In this document: positions 9,342 through 18,561 of the stretch, piece by piece
Layout: each line of letters opens with the position of its first letter
Position numbering within the stretch: the first letter of the stretch is position 1
NCBI GenBank assembly: GCA_016934955.1
Contig: JAFGRY010000007.1
Location: 1-48,180, forward strand
Length of the DNA: 48,180 nt
Direction of reading: 5' to 3'
DNA from: a bacterium
GTDB taxonomy: Bacteria > Zhuqueibacterota > QNDG01 > JAGLOF01
Made by a program: the position numbers and the translations under genes
Notes under the pieces: model-generated
What the model was told of the DNA's origin: nothing
Seen by the model: the letters and a program-made list of their open reading frames with translations, nothing else
Databases searched by the model: none

Positions 9342-9385
9342 AATTACAATTTGACTTTTTCGGTTCCGGATGTTACATTGTAATT
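9342..9385 (+). promoter_or_regulatory. Polysaccharide operon promoter framed by an inverted repeat
   Basis: TTGACT (9351-9356), 17 bases, then TACATT (9374-9379) form a sigma70-type promoter. The predicted start is about 20 bases before the ATG at 9405. A perfect 9-base inverted repeat, AATTACAAT (9342-9350) and ATTGTAATT (9377-9385), brackets it. One arm abuts the -35 box and the other overlaps the end of the -10 box, which suits an operator. No regulator gene is adjacent, so any binding protein is unknown. Confidence 0.6.
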
Positions 9386-9404
9386 TATTTAATTGGAGGC
9401 ATTT

Positions 9405-9860
9405 ATGATAGAAGGAGTCGTCTGCAAAACGCTTAAAGTCGTTCCGGATGAACGGGGCAGACTGATGGAGATTTTACGGTCCGATGACAAGATATTCGAG
9501 AAATTCGGACAGGTCTATATGACAACGACATATCCGGGCGTGATCAAGGCCTGGCATTTCCATACACAGCAGGACGACAACGTGACCGTAGTGAAGGGCA
9601 TGCTCAAACTGGTCCTCTACGACAACCGGGCGGGGTCTCCCACCAGAGGCGAACTGAATGAATTCTTTCTCGGTGAGCACAATCCGATACTCGTGCACAT
9701 CCCGAAGCTGGTGTTCCATGGCTGGAAATGCATCTCCGAGCAGGAGGCGATTGCCGTCAACACAGTCACCAAACCCTATAATTACAAGGATCCCGATGAA
9801 CAGCGACTGCCGTACGATTCCGATGAGGTGCCGTATGACTGGGCTGTAAAAATGGGCTGA
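9405..9860 (+). CDS. rfbC: dTDP-4-dehydrorhamnose 3,5-epimerase family protein
   Basis: The 151-residue cupin-fold protein matches the short form of the RmlC family, which epimerises dTDP-4-keto-6-deoxy-D-glucose at C3 and C5. Visible motifs are AWHFHTQQDD (the family's first His region), IPKLVFHGW, and the C-terminal YNYKDPDEQRLPYDSDEVPYDW-type segment with its closing Trp (split here from about residue 127). The ATG at 9405 is chosen because GGAGG (9395-9399) lies five bases upstream; an earlier TTG would overlap that site. It is the first gene of the polysaccharide operon, and rfbB follows after 35 bases. Some cupins of this length act as 3,4-ketoisomerases, so the exact stereochemistry is not certain. 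No rmlA or rmlD is present in the window. Confidence 0.85.
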   Translation: MIEGVVCKTLKVVPDERGRLMEILRSDDKIFEKFGQVYMTTTYPGVIKAWHFHTQQDDNVTVVKGMLKLVLYDNRAGSPTRGELNEFFLGEHNPILVHIPKLVFHGWKCISEQEAIAVNTVTKPYNYKDPDEQRLPYDSDEVPYDWAVKMG

Positions 9861-9895
9861 GGCGGCAACGGTACGATATTGCAAAGAAAGGCGGA

Positions 9896-10903
9896 ATGAT
9901 GAGAAAACTTCTGGTTACCGGCGGTGCCGGATTTATCGGCAGTAATTTTATACGCTATATGCTGTCACGGCACAGCGACATCAGAATAACGAATCTTGAT
10001 AAATTGACATATGCCGGCAATCCCGATAATCTTCGCGATATCGAGCAGGACGACCGTTACCGATTCGTCAAGGGTGATATCTGTGACGCCGATACGGTTG
10101 ATCCGCTGGTACGGGATGCGGATGTGGTGCTCAACTTTGCGGCGGAGAGTCATGTGGACCGCTCCATAGGCAAACCCGACGATTTTATCCGCACAGACGT
10201 GTTTGGCACCTTCGTACTCCTGGAGGCGGCGCGAAAACACGGTGTGGAGCGGTTCGTCCAGATCAGCACCGATGAGGTATACGGCAGTATCGAGAGCGGT
10301 CTTTTCAAGGAGACCGATCCCCTGATGCCGTCGAGCCCGTACAGCGCCTCAAAAGCGGGCGCCGACAGACTGGCTTTTTCCTATTATGTCACCTACAAAC
10401 TGCCGGTGGTCATTCCCCGCAGTTCAAACAACTACGGCCCTTACCAGTTTCCTGAAAAATTGATCTCGCTGTTCACGACCAACGCCCTCGACGACAAGCC
10501 GCTGCCGATTTACGGTACCGGTGAAAATGTTCGTGACTGGCTGTTCGTTACCGACAACTGCGAGGGAGTGGAAGCGGTAATGGAACGGGGCACGGACGGT
10601 GAGGTCTACAATCTGGGCGCCGGCAATGAAAAAAACAATCTCGAAATTACCCGCACCATTCTCAGGGAACTGGGCAAGCCCGAATCACTGATGACATTCG
10701 TCAGGGACCGGCAGGGGCACGACCTGCGCTATGCACTGGACACAACGAAGATCCGCAGTCTCGGCTGGGAGCCGCGGCACAGTTTCGAGGATGGCATGAA
10801 AGAGACCGTTTCCTGGTACCGGGACAATCGCCGGTGGTGGGAAAAGCTGAAAAGCGGCGAATACCTGGAATACTATAAATCACACTACAAGCGAGAGCTG
10901 TAG
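9896..10903 (+). CDS. rfbB: dTDP-glucose 4,6-dehydratase
   Basis: This 335-residue enzyme is a short-chain dehydrogenase/reductase of the RmlB type. It converts dTDP-D-glucose to dTDP-4-keto-6-deoxy-D-glucose with bound NAD. The N-terminal Rossmann motif is TGGAGFIGSN. The STDEVYG segment carries the Asp-Glu pair specific to 4,6-dehydratases, and the catalytic Tyr-x3-Lys is in YSASK. Sugar-nucleotide contacts follow in NNYGPYQFPEKLI and GTGENVRDWLFV. Length is as expected for the family. Two in-frame ATGs (9896 and 9899) are possible, both after an AAGAAAGG site. It supplies the substrate of the upstream epimerase. The later steps to rhamnose, or to another 6-deoxy sugar, are not encoded nearby. 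Confidence 0.96.
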   Translation: MMRKLLVTGGAGFIGSNFIRYMLSRHSDIRITNLDKLTYAGNPDNLRDIEQDDRYRFVKGDICDADTVDPLVRDADVVLNFAAESHVDRSIGKPDDFIRTDVFGTFVLLEAARKHGVERFVQISTDEVYGSIESGLFKETDPLMPSSPYSASKAGADRLAFSYYVTYKLPVVIPRSSNNYGPYQFPEKLISLFTTNALDDKPLPIYGTGENVRDWLFVTDNCEGVEAVMERGTDGEVYNLGAGNEKNNLEITRTILRELGKPESLMTFVRDRQGHDLRYALDTTKIRSLGWEPRHSFEDGMKETVSWYRDNRRWWEKLKSGEYLEYYKSHYKREL

Positions 10904-10921
10904 CCGAGCATGGAGGGGATC

Positions 10922-12232
10922 ATGGATCTGAAGCGCCGGATTGAATCCAGGGAAGCGGTGATCGGTGTCATCGGCCTGGGGTATGTCGGGCTGCCGCTTC
11001 TGATGGAATACGTGCACGAGGGGTATCAGTGTATCGGTTTCGATATCGATCAGAGCAAGGTGGACAAGCTGCTGTCGGGCCGTACCTATATAAAGCATAT
11101 TTCAGCTGACAGGATCGGGGAGATGAACAGGAGCGGCAGGTTCGACGCCACCACCGATTTCAGCCGCCTGCAGGAGGCCGACTGCATAATGGTGGCGGTG
11201 CCCACTCCCCTGGACAAGCATCAGCAGCCCGACCTGAGCTACATCGAGAATACCTCGGAAGTGATCTCTAACCATCTCCGCAAGGGCCAGCTGATCGTGC
11301 TGGAAAGCTCGACCTGGCCTGGGACGACCATGGAAGTGATGAAACCGATTCTCGAGCGCTCGGGGCTCTCCTATCCGGATGATTTCATGCTCGCGTTTTC
11401 TCCCGAACGGGAAGATCCCAACAATCCCGATTTCACGACAAAAACGATCCCGAAAGTGGTGGGCGCCAATGACGCGGCAAGCAGAACCTGCGCTGAAGCC
11501 CTCTACTCGGCGGTCATCGTTGAAACGGTGATGGTCTCTTCCACCCAGGCGGCCGAGGCGACGAAACTGCTTGAAAATATTTTCCGCAGCATCAATATCG
11601 CTCTTGTGAACGAAATGAAAATGATTCTTGACCGTATGGATATCGATGTCTGGGAAGTGATCAGGGCGGCGTCGACGAAACCATTCGGATACATGCCCTT
11701 CTATCCAGGGCCCGGACTGGGGGGGCACTGCATTCCCATCGACCCCTTCTATCTCACCTACAAGGCGAAAGAGTACGACATGCCGACCCGCTTTATTGAA
11801 CTCGCCGGTGAGATCAATACCCAGATGCCTTACTGGGTGGTGGAAAAAGTGCTGAAGACACTCAGTGACCGGGGCAAGCCTCTCAGCGGTTCCAGGATCC
11901 TGATTCTGGGGGCGGCCTACAAGAAAAACGTCGATGATATGCGGGAAAGCCCGACGCTGAAGCTGATCAACCTGTTTGAAGAGCGGGGTGCGGTCGTTGA
12001 TTACAATGATCCGCATATTCCGGTGATGCCCAAGGTGCGGAAGTATCATTACGACATGGAAAGCGTCGAGCTGACACCGGAATCGCTGTCATCCTACGAC
12101 CTGGTGTTTATTTCAACCGCTCATGATGCCTATGATTACGATTTCATCGTCGAGCATGCGCAGCTGGTCGTCGATACCAGAAATGCCACCGGCAACGTCA
12201 CCCGCAACCGTGATAAAATAGTCAAGGCGTAG
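10922..12232 (+). CDS. UDP-sugar 6-dehydrogenase (UDP-GlcNAc/UDP-Glc dehydrogenase family)
   Basis: The 436-residue NAD-dependent enzyme oxidises the C6 hydroxyl of a UDP-hexose to a carboxylate in two steps. The N-terminal motif is GVIGLGYVGLPL. VPTPLD and ESSTWPGTT are typical of the WbpA/WecC/TviB subgroup acting on N-acetylated sugars. The catalytic Cys is in GGHCIPIDP. The C-terminal UDP-binding domain has GAAYKKNVDDMRESP. I chose the ATG at 10922 because GGAGGGG lies just upstream of it, within the reading frame opened by an earlier ATG at 10910. The exact substrate (UDP-GlcNAc, UDP-GalNAc or UDP-Glc) cannot be fixed by reading. The product would be a uronic acid donor, so the polysaccharide is probably acidic. 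Confidence 0.92.
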   Translation: MDLKRRIESREAVIGVIGLGYVGLPLLMEYVHEGYQCIGFDIDQSKVDKLLSGRTYIKHISADRIGEMNRSGRFDATTDFSRLQEADCIMVAVPTPLDKHQQPDLSYIENTSEVISNHLRKGQLIVLESSTWPGTTMEVMKPILERSGLSYPDDFMLAFSPEREDPNNPDFTTKTIPKVVGANDAASRTCAEALYSAVIVETVMVSSTQAAEATKLLENIFRSINIALVNEMKMILDRMDIDVWEVIRAASTKPFGYMPFYPGPGLGGHCIPIDPFYLTYKAKEYDMPTRFIELAGEINTQMPYWVVEKVLKTLSDRGKPLSGSRILILGAAYKKNVDDMRESPTLKLINLFEERGAVVDYNDPHIPVMPKVRKYHYDMESVELTPESLSSYDLVFISTAHDAYDYDFIVEHAQLVVDTRNATGNVTRNRDKIVKA

Positions 12233-12256
12233 CATCACTTTATTCAGGAAACAGCC

Positions 12257-13561
12257 ATGAAACGTGTTACCAATCCGCCATTGCTCCTGCTGTTTGTCCT
12301 CCTGCTGAGCGGAGGACAGCGTCTCGGAGCGCAGATCATCGACGACGATCAGGCGCTGCGGAAAAAGCAGAGCTCGATGCCGAAAGCGATCAATTTTTAC
12401 GAGCTGCTCGATGAGAACAGGATCACCCGCGAAGAGTTCGACTACTGGAAGCGGAAACGGATGCAGAAGCTGGAGGAGCGGCTCACCGAGATGGAGGCCC
12501 TGGAAGGCGCCATCGATCCAGACATCTATCTGGTGGGGCCGGGAGATGTTTTCTATTTCAACATCTGGGGCGGCAGCGAGGACCGCTATCCCCTCACCGT
12601 CTCTCCAGAAGGGACGCTTTACATCCCCTCAGCGGGCGAAATTCCAGTCACGGGACTGACGCTCAATGAAGTGAAGCAGCGGGTGCTGAGCGCGGTTGAG
12701 CCGGACTATGAGGGCAGCCGGATCACTCTCTCGCTGGCGGTGGTGCGCATTTTCAGGGTGCATGTGACCGGTGAAGTCAATTTTCCCGCCACCTACACGG
12801 CCAACGCGGTCGACCGGGTTTCCGAGATGATCACGCAAGCGGGCGGTGTGACCGAACGGGCCTGGAAAGGCGGGATCCAGATCAGGCACCGCGACGGCAC
12901 GATGGATCGGTTCGACCTTGCTGCATTTGAGCGGGACGGTCTCCTTGACAATAATATTCATGTGACCGGCGGCGATATCGTTTACGTGCCGTCCGTGGGC
13001 CTGGGTGCGGGATTGATCACGGTCGAAGCCGACCAGGAATTCTCCGGTACCTACAGGATCGCCGGTGGAGAGGACCTGCTGGCTTTTTTGCAGCGGATCA
13101 GGGCGCTGAAACGGAACACCGACCTTTCCAAGCTGGTGGTGGTGCGGGAGGGGGAGACAGGGAAGCTCGAGAATTACAAGCCCTACGCGCCCTCTGAAGC
13201 GGGGAAGGCGGATTTTATCCTCACGTCCGGGGACCGGGTGATCCTGCCCTCCCAGTACGTCTATGTGAAAGGGGCGGTGCGGCAGGCGGGGGCCTACCCG
13301 TACGTCTTCAACCTCACGGCCAAGGAGTATGCCGGCATGGCGGGAGGCGATTACCGCTCGGCCTCGATTACCAGTGTCAGCGTCTATCACGCCCGCACCG
13401 GAATCACCGAAAAAGGGGCCGATGTGCTGGTTGAACCGGGCGATATCGTCCATCTCAACCTGGCCTGGCACCAGCGGGTTGGCGATTATCTCGGCATTCT
13501 TTATACCATGGCCTCACTCTTCCTTGCCGCCAAGGCGGCCGGACTGCTGGGCAAGAACTAG
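12257..13561 (+). CDS. Polysaccharide export protein, Wza-like (PES and SLBB domains)
   Basis: The 434-residue product begins with a signal peptide (LLLLFVLLLSGG, cleavage near GAQ) and has no lipobox Cys, unlike E. coli Wza. A charged, probably helical stretch follows (about 40-85). The polysaccharide export domain comes next (YLVGPGDVFYFNIWGG to LNEVKQRVL). Then come SLBB-type beta-grasp repeats: FRVHVTGEVNFPATY is the clearest, with a second near VYVKGAVRQAGAYPYVF. The C-terminus has one hydrophobic segment (ILYTMASLFLAAKAAGLL) that could be the outer-membrane-spanning helix. It acts with the Wzz-like protein encoded next to carry polysaccharide across the periplasm and outer membrane. AGGAAA precedes the ATG. 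Confidence 0.92.
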   Translation: MKRVTNPPLLLLFVLLLSGGQRLGAQIIDDDQALRKKQSSMPKAINFYELLDENRITREEFDYWKRKRMQKLEERLTEMEALEGAIDPDIYLVGPGDVFYFNIWGGSEDRYPLTVSPEGTLYIPSAGEIPVTGLTLNEVKQRVLSAVEPDYEGSRITLSLAVVRIFRVHVTGEVNFPATYTANAVDRVSEMITQAGGVTERAWKGGIQIRHRDGTMDRFDLAAFERDGLLDNNIHVTGGDIVYVPSVGLGAGLITVEADQEFSGTYRIAGGEDLLAFLQRIRALKRNTDLSKLVVVREGETGKLENYKPYAPSEAGKADFILTSGDRVILPSQYVYVKGAVRQAGAYPYVFNLTAKEYAGMAGGDYRSASITSVSVYHARTGITEKGADVLVEPGDIVHLNLAWHQRVGDYLGILYTMASLFLAAKAAGLLGKN

Positions 13562-13584
13562 TGACGGTAGATCGGGGATCGATT

Positions 13585-14802
13585 ATGAGTGATAAAAACA
13601 GTTTTCTGGATTATCTCTGGATTGTGGCCAGAAAGCGCGGTCTGATCTTCTGGAGCGTTTTCATCGCCGGCATCGCCGCCGCCGGGCTGAGTTTTATGGT
13701 CCCGGTCTGGTACCAGGCCGATACCTCCATCATGCCCCCGGTAGAGAACGATACCGGGTTCGCGTTATCCTCCGTCCTCAGTAATCTGCCGGTCGGAAAT
13801 ATCGACCTGCCCGGCACTGAAGACGGGACCGGCAGATTCATGGCCATTCTCGAGAGCAGGCGGGTGATGCAGCGTATTGCCGTGGCCTACCGGCTGCAGG
13901 AGCGGTACCGGCTTAAAAACATGGAAGAGACGATCGCTTTTCTGCAGGACAACACGAATGCCGAGCTTCAGGAAGACAATACGATCGTTCTCTCGGTAAT
14001 GATGAGAACGGGCTGGCTGCCTGACAAAGCGGCCCGGGATGAGGCGCGCCTGTTCGTGCGTGACATCGCGGACAGTTTCATTAGGGAGCTCGATGCGGTG
14101 AACCGGGACCTGAAAGTGTCGGAGGCCCGGAACACCCGTTTATTCATCGAGGAACGGCACGCAAAAGTACTTTCCGATCTCAGCGCCGCCGAGGAAGCAC
14201 TTCGGGCGTATCAGGAGGAGAACGGTGTCATCGCGCTGCCGGAGCAGGCTGCCGCGGCGATTGCCACGAGTGCGGAGCTGAAGGCGCAAATTATCACCAA
14301 AGAGGTGGAGCTGGAATACCTGAAGCGCAACTTCAGTGAATCGCACAGTGAGTTCGCGCGAAAGAAGCAGGAGCTGGCGGCCCTGAATGCCGCCTACCGG
14401 CGCTACCGTTTCGGGACAGGCTACACATTCGATGCCGGTGCCGAGGATAACCTCTCCATGCACGAGCTGCCGGCCCAGGTGCTGCAGTACGGCCGCCTTT
14501 TCAGGGAGGTTATGCTGCAGGAAAAGATACTTGAATTTATTATTCCCCAGCTCGAACAGGCGAAAATACAGGAGGCCAGGGACTCCCCGACAGTGCAGGT
14601 GCTCGACACAGCGGCTGTCCCTGAAAAGAAAGCGAAGCCGAAGCGGGTCGCGGTGACCGTTCTGGCCATGTTTTTTGCGTTTGTGTTTTGTTATGCGTGG
14701 GCGCTGTTCTCCATCAACCTGGATCGCCATCGTGAGCAGAACACCGCCTCCTGGCGGAAATGGCGTTCGATAACGAATGAACTGAAACATGGCAAGGAAT
14801 AG
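13585..14802 (+). CDS. Polysaccharide chain-length determinant (Wzz family)
   Basis: The 405-residue inner-membrane protein has the Wzz plan: one TM segment near the N-terminus (FWSVFIAGIAAAGLSFMV), a long periplasmic region and a second TM near the C-terminus (VTVLAMFFAFVFCYAWALF). The periplasmic part carries a coiled-coil-prone stretch (about residues 180-280). The Pro-rich motif before TM2 is present in short form (AVPEKKAKPKR). There is no cytoplasmic tyrosine-kinase domain, so it is of the kinase-free type. The ATG at 13585 is preferred over a GTG at 13561 because GGGGA lies upstream at normal distance. It overlaps the flippase gene by 14 bases, which suggests coupled translation. Confidence 0.9.
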   Translation: MSDKNSFLDYLWIVARKRGLIFWSVFIAGIAAAGLSFMVPVWYQADTSIMPPVENDTGFALSSVLSNLPVGNIDLPGTEDGTGRFMAILESRRVMQRIAVAYRLQERYRLKNMEETIAFLQDNTNAELQEDNTIVLSVMMRTGWLPDKAARDEARLFVRDIADSFIRELDAVNRDLKVSEARNTRLFIEERHAKVLSDLSAAEEALRAYQEENGVIALPEQAAAAIATSAELKAQIITKEVELEYLKRNFSESHSEFARKKQELAALNAAYRRYRFGTGYTFDAGAEDNLSMHELPAQVLQYGRLFREVMLQEKILEFIIPQLEQAKIQEARDSPTVQVLDTAAVPEKKAKPKRVAVTVLAMFFAFVFCYAWALFSINLDRHREQNTASWRKWRSITNELKHGKE

Positions 14803-16084
14803 CTTTGTCAGCGATACGGTCTGGATATCCGTATCGCGGGCCGTAACAATCCTTTTCAAGTTCATTCTGGATGTGATCATTGCCAACGAGGCGGGTAAGG
14901 AACTCTACGGCGGTTTTTCATACTATCTTCTGCTCATCCTGACCCTGTCGACATTCCTGTCCTTCGGCATTCAGAGCGCGAATAACTACTTTATCAGTTC
15001 GGGCGCCATCTCCGTGGCCCGGGTGAAGCGGATCAACATCAATTTCATGCTCGGCGTCACCGTGCTCGGCATGGTGATCTTCGCGCTCTTCACGTTTCGC
15101 GTAAACCGGACACTGAGCGAGTATATCAGCGACAACAGACTGTTGATACTCGGGGGCACCGGGTTCGCGCTGCTGGTGCTCAACAATGTGACGGTTTCAC
15201 TGCTCCAGTCGCTGAAAAAGATACGGGCCTATTCGGTGGTGTTTACTCTCAGCGCCGTAGTGCTCTGTGCGGCCTTCGGCACGATCTTCAGGGTCGTGCC
15301 CGTATCGATGCGTTCCTTCATCATCGTCTACGTCGCCGCGCTCTTCGTGGCCGATGCGGCGGGTCTGGCAGTGCTCGGCCGGGTGCTGAAAACACGCTCG
15401 GAACCGAGCCCCGGCAGTGACTACCGCATGTTTTTCCGGTACGGTGTCACCACCTATCTCTGTTCGGTCGCGATTTTCTTTCTGCCGCGGATCGACATGT
15501 TCATCATCAACGCGGTTCTTCCGGTCGAGCATGTGGGATATTATCGCATCGCGCTGAATATTGCGGAAAAGATCATTTTCATCTCCATCGCCGTCGCCGC
15601 GCTGCTGAAGCCGACGCTTCCTTCCATGCGCAAAGAAGAGAGCATTGGATTCATCAAGCGGATTTCGCGGATCAACTTTCTCATGATTGTCCTGATCGTC
15701 AGCGCTGTCTACGCGGGGGCCGGGCTGCTCATGACGGTATTCAGGGCGGAATACGCGCCCGCACTGCAGCCCCTGAGGCTGCTGCTGATCGCGTCTGTGT
15801 TTCTCTCAATGAACACGATTCTGGATGAGTTCTTTCTGGGAAGGAAAAAGCCCGGTCTCAATCTGATTTCCTATGTCTCCGGATTTATCGTCAAGGCCGC
15901 GGTCAGTTACCCCCTCATCAGCCGCTGGGGGATTACCGGTGCGGCTGTTTCGACGATTGCGACCTATATCGTTATTCTCGCAGTCAAACTGCTGCTGCTG
16001 AGAAAGCAGCTGAAACCGGCGGATTTGATTGTTATCACAAAAGAAGATCTGCTCTATGTCCTTAAACAGCTCAGGATTCAGTAA
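14789..16084 (+). CDS. Polysaccharide flippase (Wzx-like, MOP superfamily)
   Basis: The 431-residue polytopic membrane protein has about 12 hydrophobic segments. It fits the oligosaccharide flippase family, which moves undecaprenyl-diphosphate-linked repeat units across the inner membrane. Characteristic stretches are the N-terminal SVSRAVTILFKFILDVIIAN and the later LPVEHVGYYRIALNIAEKI, the usual central 'G.Y..A..i' motif of Wzx proteins. The start overlaps the Wzz gene by 14 bases and the stop overlaps the polymerase gene by 29 bases, so the three genes are probably translated together. Substrate identity cannot be read from sequence, because Wzx proteins diverge with their glycan. Confidence 0.9.
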   Translation: MARNSFVSDTVWISVSRAVTILFKFILDVIIANEAGKELYGGFSYYLLLILTLSTFLSFGIQSANNYFISSGAISVARVKRININFMLGVTVLGMVIFALFTFRVNRTLSEYISDNRLLILGGTGFALLVLNNVTVSLLQSLKKIRAYSVVFTLSAVVLCAAFGTIFRVVPVSMRSFIIVYVAALFVADAAGLAVLGRVLKTRSEPSPGSDYRMFFRYGVTTYLCSVAIFFLPRIDMFIINAVLPVEHVGYYRIALNIAEKIIFISIAVAALLKPTLPSMRKEESIGFIKRISRINFLMIVLIVSAVYAGAGLLMTVFRAEYAPALQPLRLLLIASVFLSMNTILDEFFLGRKKPGLNLISYVSGFIVKAAVSYPLISRWGITGAAVSTIATYIVILAVKLLLLRKQLKPADLIVITKEDLLYVLKQLRIQ

Positions 16085-17501
16085 GGGCAAGGCCGCAGCC
16101 GCGGCCGCTGCTGTCGCCGCCGCCGCATCGGGGGTGCTTTTCGCGTTCTTGTGCGGATCACTCTTCAGCGGTCTCTTCGTCACCCTGCTGGCGGTCTACA
16201 CCGTACTGATTTTCCGGAAAAGCGATGATGATTACGGCGTCATGTCCCCGAGACGGGTATTCCTGCTGCTTTACCTGGGGTACGGCATCGTGCCGTTTTT
16301 TTCCGTGCTGTTTCGCCACAGTGATTTTTACCAGGAGCGCTACGCCCCCCTGCTGAGCATATTCCACCGGTATCTCGACAACCCGCTTCCCGCGCTGCTG
16401 ATGATACTTGCCGGCCTGATTGCCTTTGAGGCCGGATACAGCGTTTCGCTGCGCCCCCGGAAGGTCCCGGCGGACATCGCCGGCACCGGAGCCCTGCTCT
16501 GGACCTCCATCGTGTTCTATGGCGTGACGGCTCTCTTTTTCGGAAAATTGGTTCTCTTCATCATGCAGCGGCTTTCGGTTTTTTCCTTTCTCAATTACAG
16601 CGAGCTCTACGAAATGCTGGGAGCGCCTTCCTATCTTGTCGGGATCGGGCTGGGCTGGTTCAGTGTGGCCATCGTCATTCTGTATGTCGCCTCTCACATC
16701 GGCAATAAAAAAATCCTGCGGATTGTGGCCCTGGCATCGCTGGCGGCGTTTGTCGTGTTCTGTGTACTGATGGGGAAGCGGCGAATCGTCGTCACGACGC
16801 TGCTGGCGCTCGTGCTCTTTCGTCACTATTATATCAAGCGTATTCCCCGCTGGGTGGTGACCGCCATGTTTCTTCTGGGCACCTGGTTCGTCAATCTGGT
16901 GGCCAACCTGCGCATTCTCAACATTGTCAGCCGCCGCTACCTGGAGCTGGTGATGGATGTGGTCCGATCACTCAATCCCCTGGAGGCGCTGATCAACCTG
17001 AGCGTCATCTCCGAGTTTCAGATGCCCTTCGGAACCTTTCTCACGCTGACAAACCGGGTCCCCTCCCGGGAACCCTTCATGGCCGGGGAAAGTTACCTGA
17101 AAGCGCCGCTGGTGATGATCCCGCGCTCTCTCATGGAAAACCGATGGGACGGACTCGGGCCCTGGTTCGTCGACCATTTTTTCCCGCAGTACAAGGGCAC
17201 CGGATTCGCGTTTTTTATTCTCGGAGAGCCCTACCTCAATTTCGGCATCGTCGGCGTCATTCTCTTCATGGTCTTCTTCGGGATGACGATGAAATTGCTT
17301 GCCGGACTGCTGAAGGAAAACAGGGAGCGTCCCTTCGCGGTGCTGCTGATAAGTTATGCGGTCGCGTTTATGTTTTCCTTCATCCGCATGGATATTGTCT
17401 GTCTGAGAGAGCTGATGTATACATTTATTCTCCCGGTGATTCTCGTGCTCGTCATCGCAAACATGCTGGTCAGGCTCAATGAACATATTATTCTTCGCTG
17501 A
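16056..17501 (+). CDS. O-antigen/oligosaccharide repeat-unit polymerase (Wzy-like)
   Basis: The 481-residue membrane protein has about 11-12 hydrophobic segments and a large hydrophilic loop in the second half (about residues 300-385, including FGTFLTLTNRVPSREPFMAG). This is the plan of Wzy-type polymerases, which join repeat units in the periplasm. Primary sequence is weakly conserved in this family, so the call rests on topology and position between flippase and glycosyltransferases. The N-terminus holds an Ala-rich tract (GKAAAAAAAVAAAASG). The start at 16056 lies inside the end of wzx (29-base overlap); a TTG 27 bases earlier is less likely. It overlaps the next gene by 23 bases. Confidence 0.82.
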   Translation: MSLNSSGFSKGKAAAAAAAVAAAASGVLFAFLCGSLFSGLFVTLLAVYTVLIFRKSDDDYGVMSPRRVFLLLYLGYGIVPFFSVLFRHSDFYQERYAPLLSIFHRYLDNPLPALLMILAGLIAFEAGYSVSLRPRKVPADIAGTGALLWTSIVFYGVTALFFGKLVLFIMQRLSVFSFLNYSELYEMLGAPSYLVGIGLGWFSVAIVILYVASHIGNKKILRIVALASLAAFVVFCVLMGKRRIVVTTLLALVLFRHYYIKRIPRWVVTAMFLLGTWFVNLVANLRILNIVSRRYLELVMDVVRSLNPLEALINLSVISEFQMPFGTFLTLTNRVPSREPFMAGESYLKAPLVMIPRSLMENRWDGLGPWFVDHFFPQYKGTGFAFFILGEPYLNFGIVGVILFMVFFGMTMKLLAGLLKENRERPFAVLLISYAVAFMFSFIRMDIVCLRELMYTFILPVILVLVIANMLVRLNEHIILR

Positions 17502-18561
17502 CGCGTCCGACATTCACACCAAACGCTGGGTTTCCTGGTACAGAGACAGGGGCTACCGGGTCGATGTTATCTCCTTTCTGCCCGCGGAGATCGAGGGGGT
17601 GACGGTCCACCATATCAACGCCGGAAAAGTCGAGCCCTACCGGCTCAACTTCAAGTATGTGCTCCATCTCTGGAAGGTCGCCCGTGTCCGTATGCGCATT
17701 CGGGCCGATATCGTGATGGCGCATTATATCGCCAGTTACGGGGTTCTGGCCGCTCTTTTCTGCCGTCATTTTTTTGCGGTTCCCATGGGTACCGATGTCA
17801 AGGTAATCCCGCACCGGCACATGCTGCTGCAGTGGATGACACGGTTTGTTCTTAAACGGGCACAGCTGATATTCTCGACGGCGCAGCATATCACCGCCGA
17901 TCTTACGGGGATGTCCATTCCTTCCGAAAAAATCGTTACCTTGCAGTACGGCATCAACGGCCGCCGCTTCGCCGGCAGCGCGCGGGGCGTCAGGGATACG
18001 GTATGTCTTTCGTCACGGGCTCTGAAAAGAAATTCGAACGTCGATGTGATCATCAGGGCGTGTGCCCTGGCCGCGCAGACGTTTCCGGAGCTGCGTCTCA
18101 TCATCGCGGGTGACGGCCCCGAGCGCGCCGCTCTGCACCGGGAAGCGGCGGCGCTGACGGGCGCGCGCGCGCCGGAATTCCGGGGGATGATGCCCGAGCC
18201 GGACCTGGCTGAGCTGCTGAAAAAAAGCCTCATATTTATTTCTCTCACCAGTTCCGACGGCGCGCCCCTCTCACTGCTGGAAGCGATGTATGCCGGCTGC
18301 ATCTGCATCGCCTCAGATATTCCCGCGCATCGTGAATGGCTGCGTGACGGGGAAAGCGGGTTTCTCTGTCCCGTGGATGCGGTTTCGCTGGCCGGATGCA
18401 TCAGCACCGTTTTCGCGCTCGATGAAGAGAGCCGGACAGCGATGAGACAGGCGGCGGCGGAAACCGTGAACGAACGCGGCCTTTTTATTAACAATATGCG
18501 CTATATGGAAAACCGGATGTGTTCTTTCCTTGACCCGGGAATCAGTGATGAGAGAAACTGA
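17479..18561 (+). CDS. Glycosyltransferase family 4 (GT-B fold)
   Basis: The 360-residue cytoplasmic enzyme has two Rossmann-like domains. The N-terminal domain starts MNILFFADASDIHTKRW, a pattern common in family 4 enzymes. The C-terminal domain has the donor-binding segment LRLIIAGDGPE and a version of the E-x7-E region, SSDGAPLSLLEAMYAGC. It would transfer one nucleotide-activated sugar, with retention, onto the growing lipid-linked repeat unit. Donor and acceptor are unknown. The gene overlaps the polymerase gene by 23 bases and the next glycosyltransferase by 14. With only two glycosyltransferases plus the initiating enzyme in the locus, the repeat unit is likely short. Confidence 0.9.
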   Translation: MNILFFADASDIHTKRWVSWYRDRGYRVDVISFLPAEIEGVTVHHINAGKVEPYRLNFKYVLHLWKVARVRMRIRADIVMAHYIASYGVLAALFCRHFFAVPMGTDVKVIPHRHMLLQWMTRFVLKRAQLIFSTAQHITADLTGMSIPSEKIVTLQYGINGRRFAGSARGVRDTVCLSSRALKRNSNVDVIIRACALAAQTFPELRLIIAGDGPERAALHREAAALTGARAPEFRGMMPEPDLAELLKKSLIFISLTSSDGAPLSLLEAMYAGCICIASDIPAHREWLRDGESGFLCPVDAVSLAGCISTVFALDEESRTAMRQAAAETVNERGLFINNMRYMENRMCSFLDPGISDERN

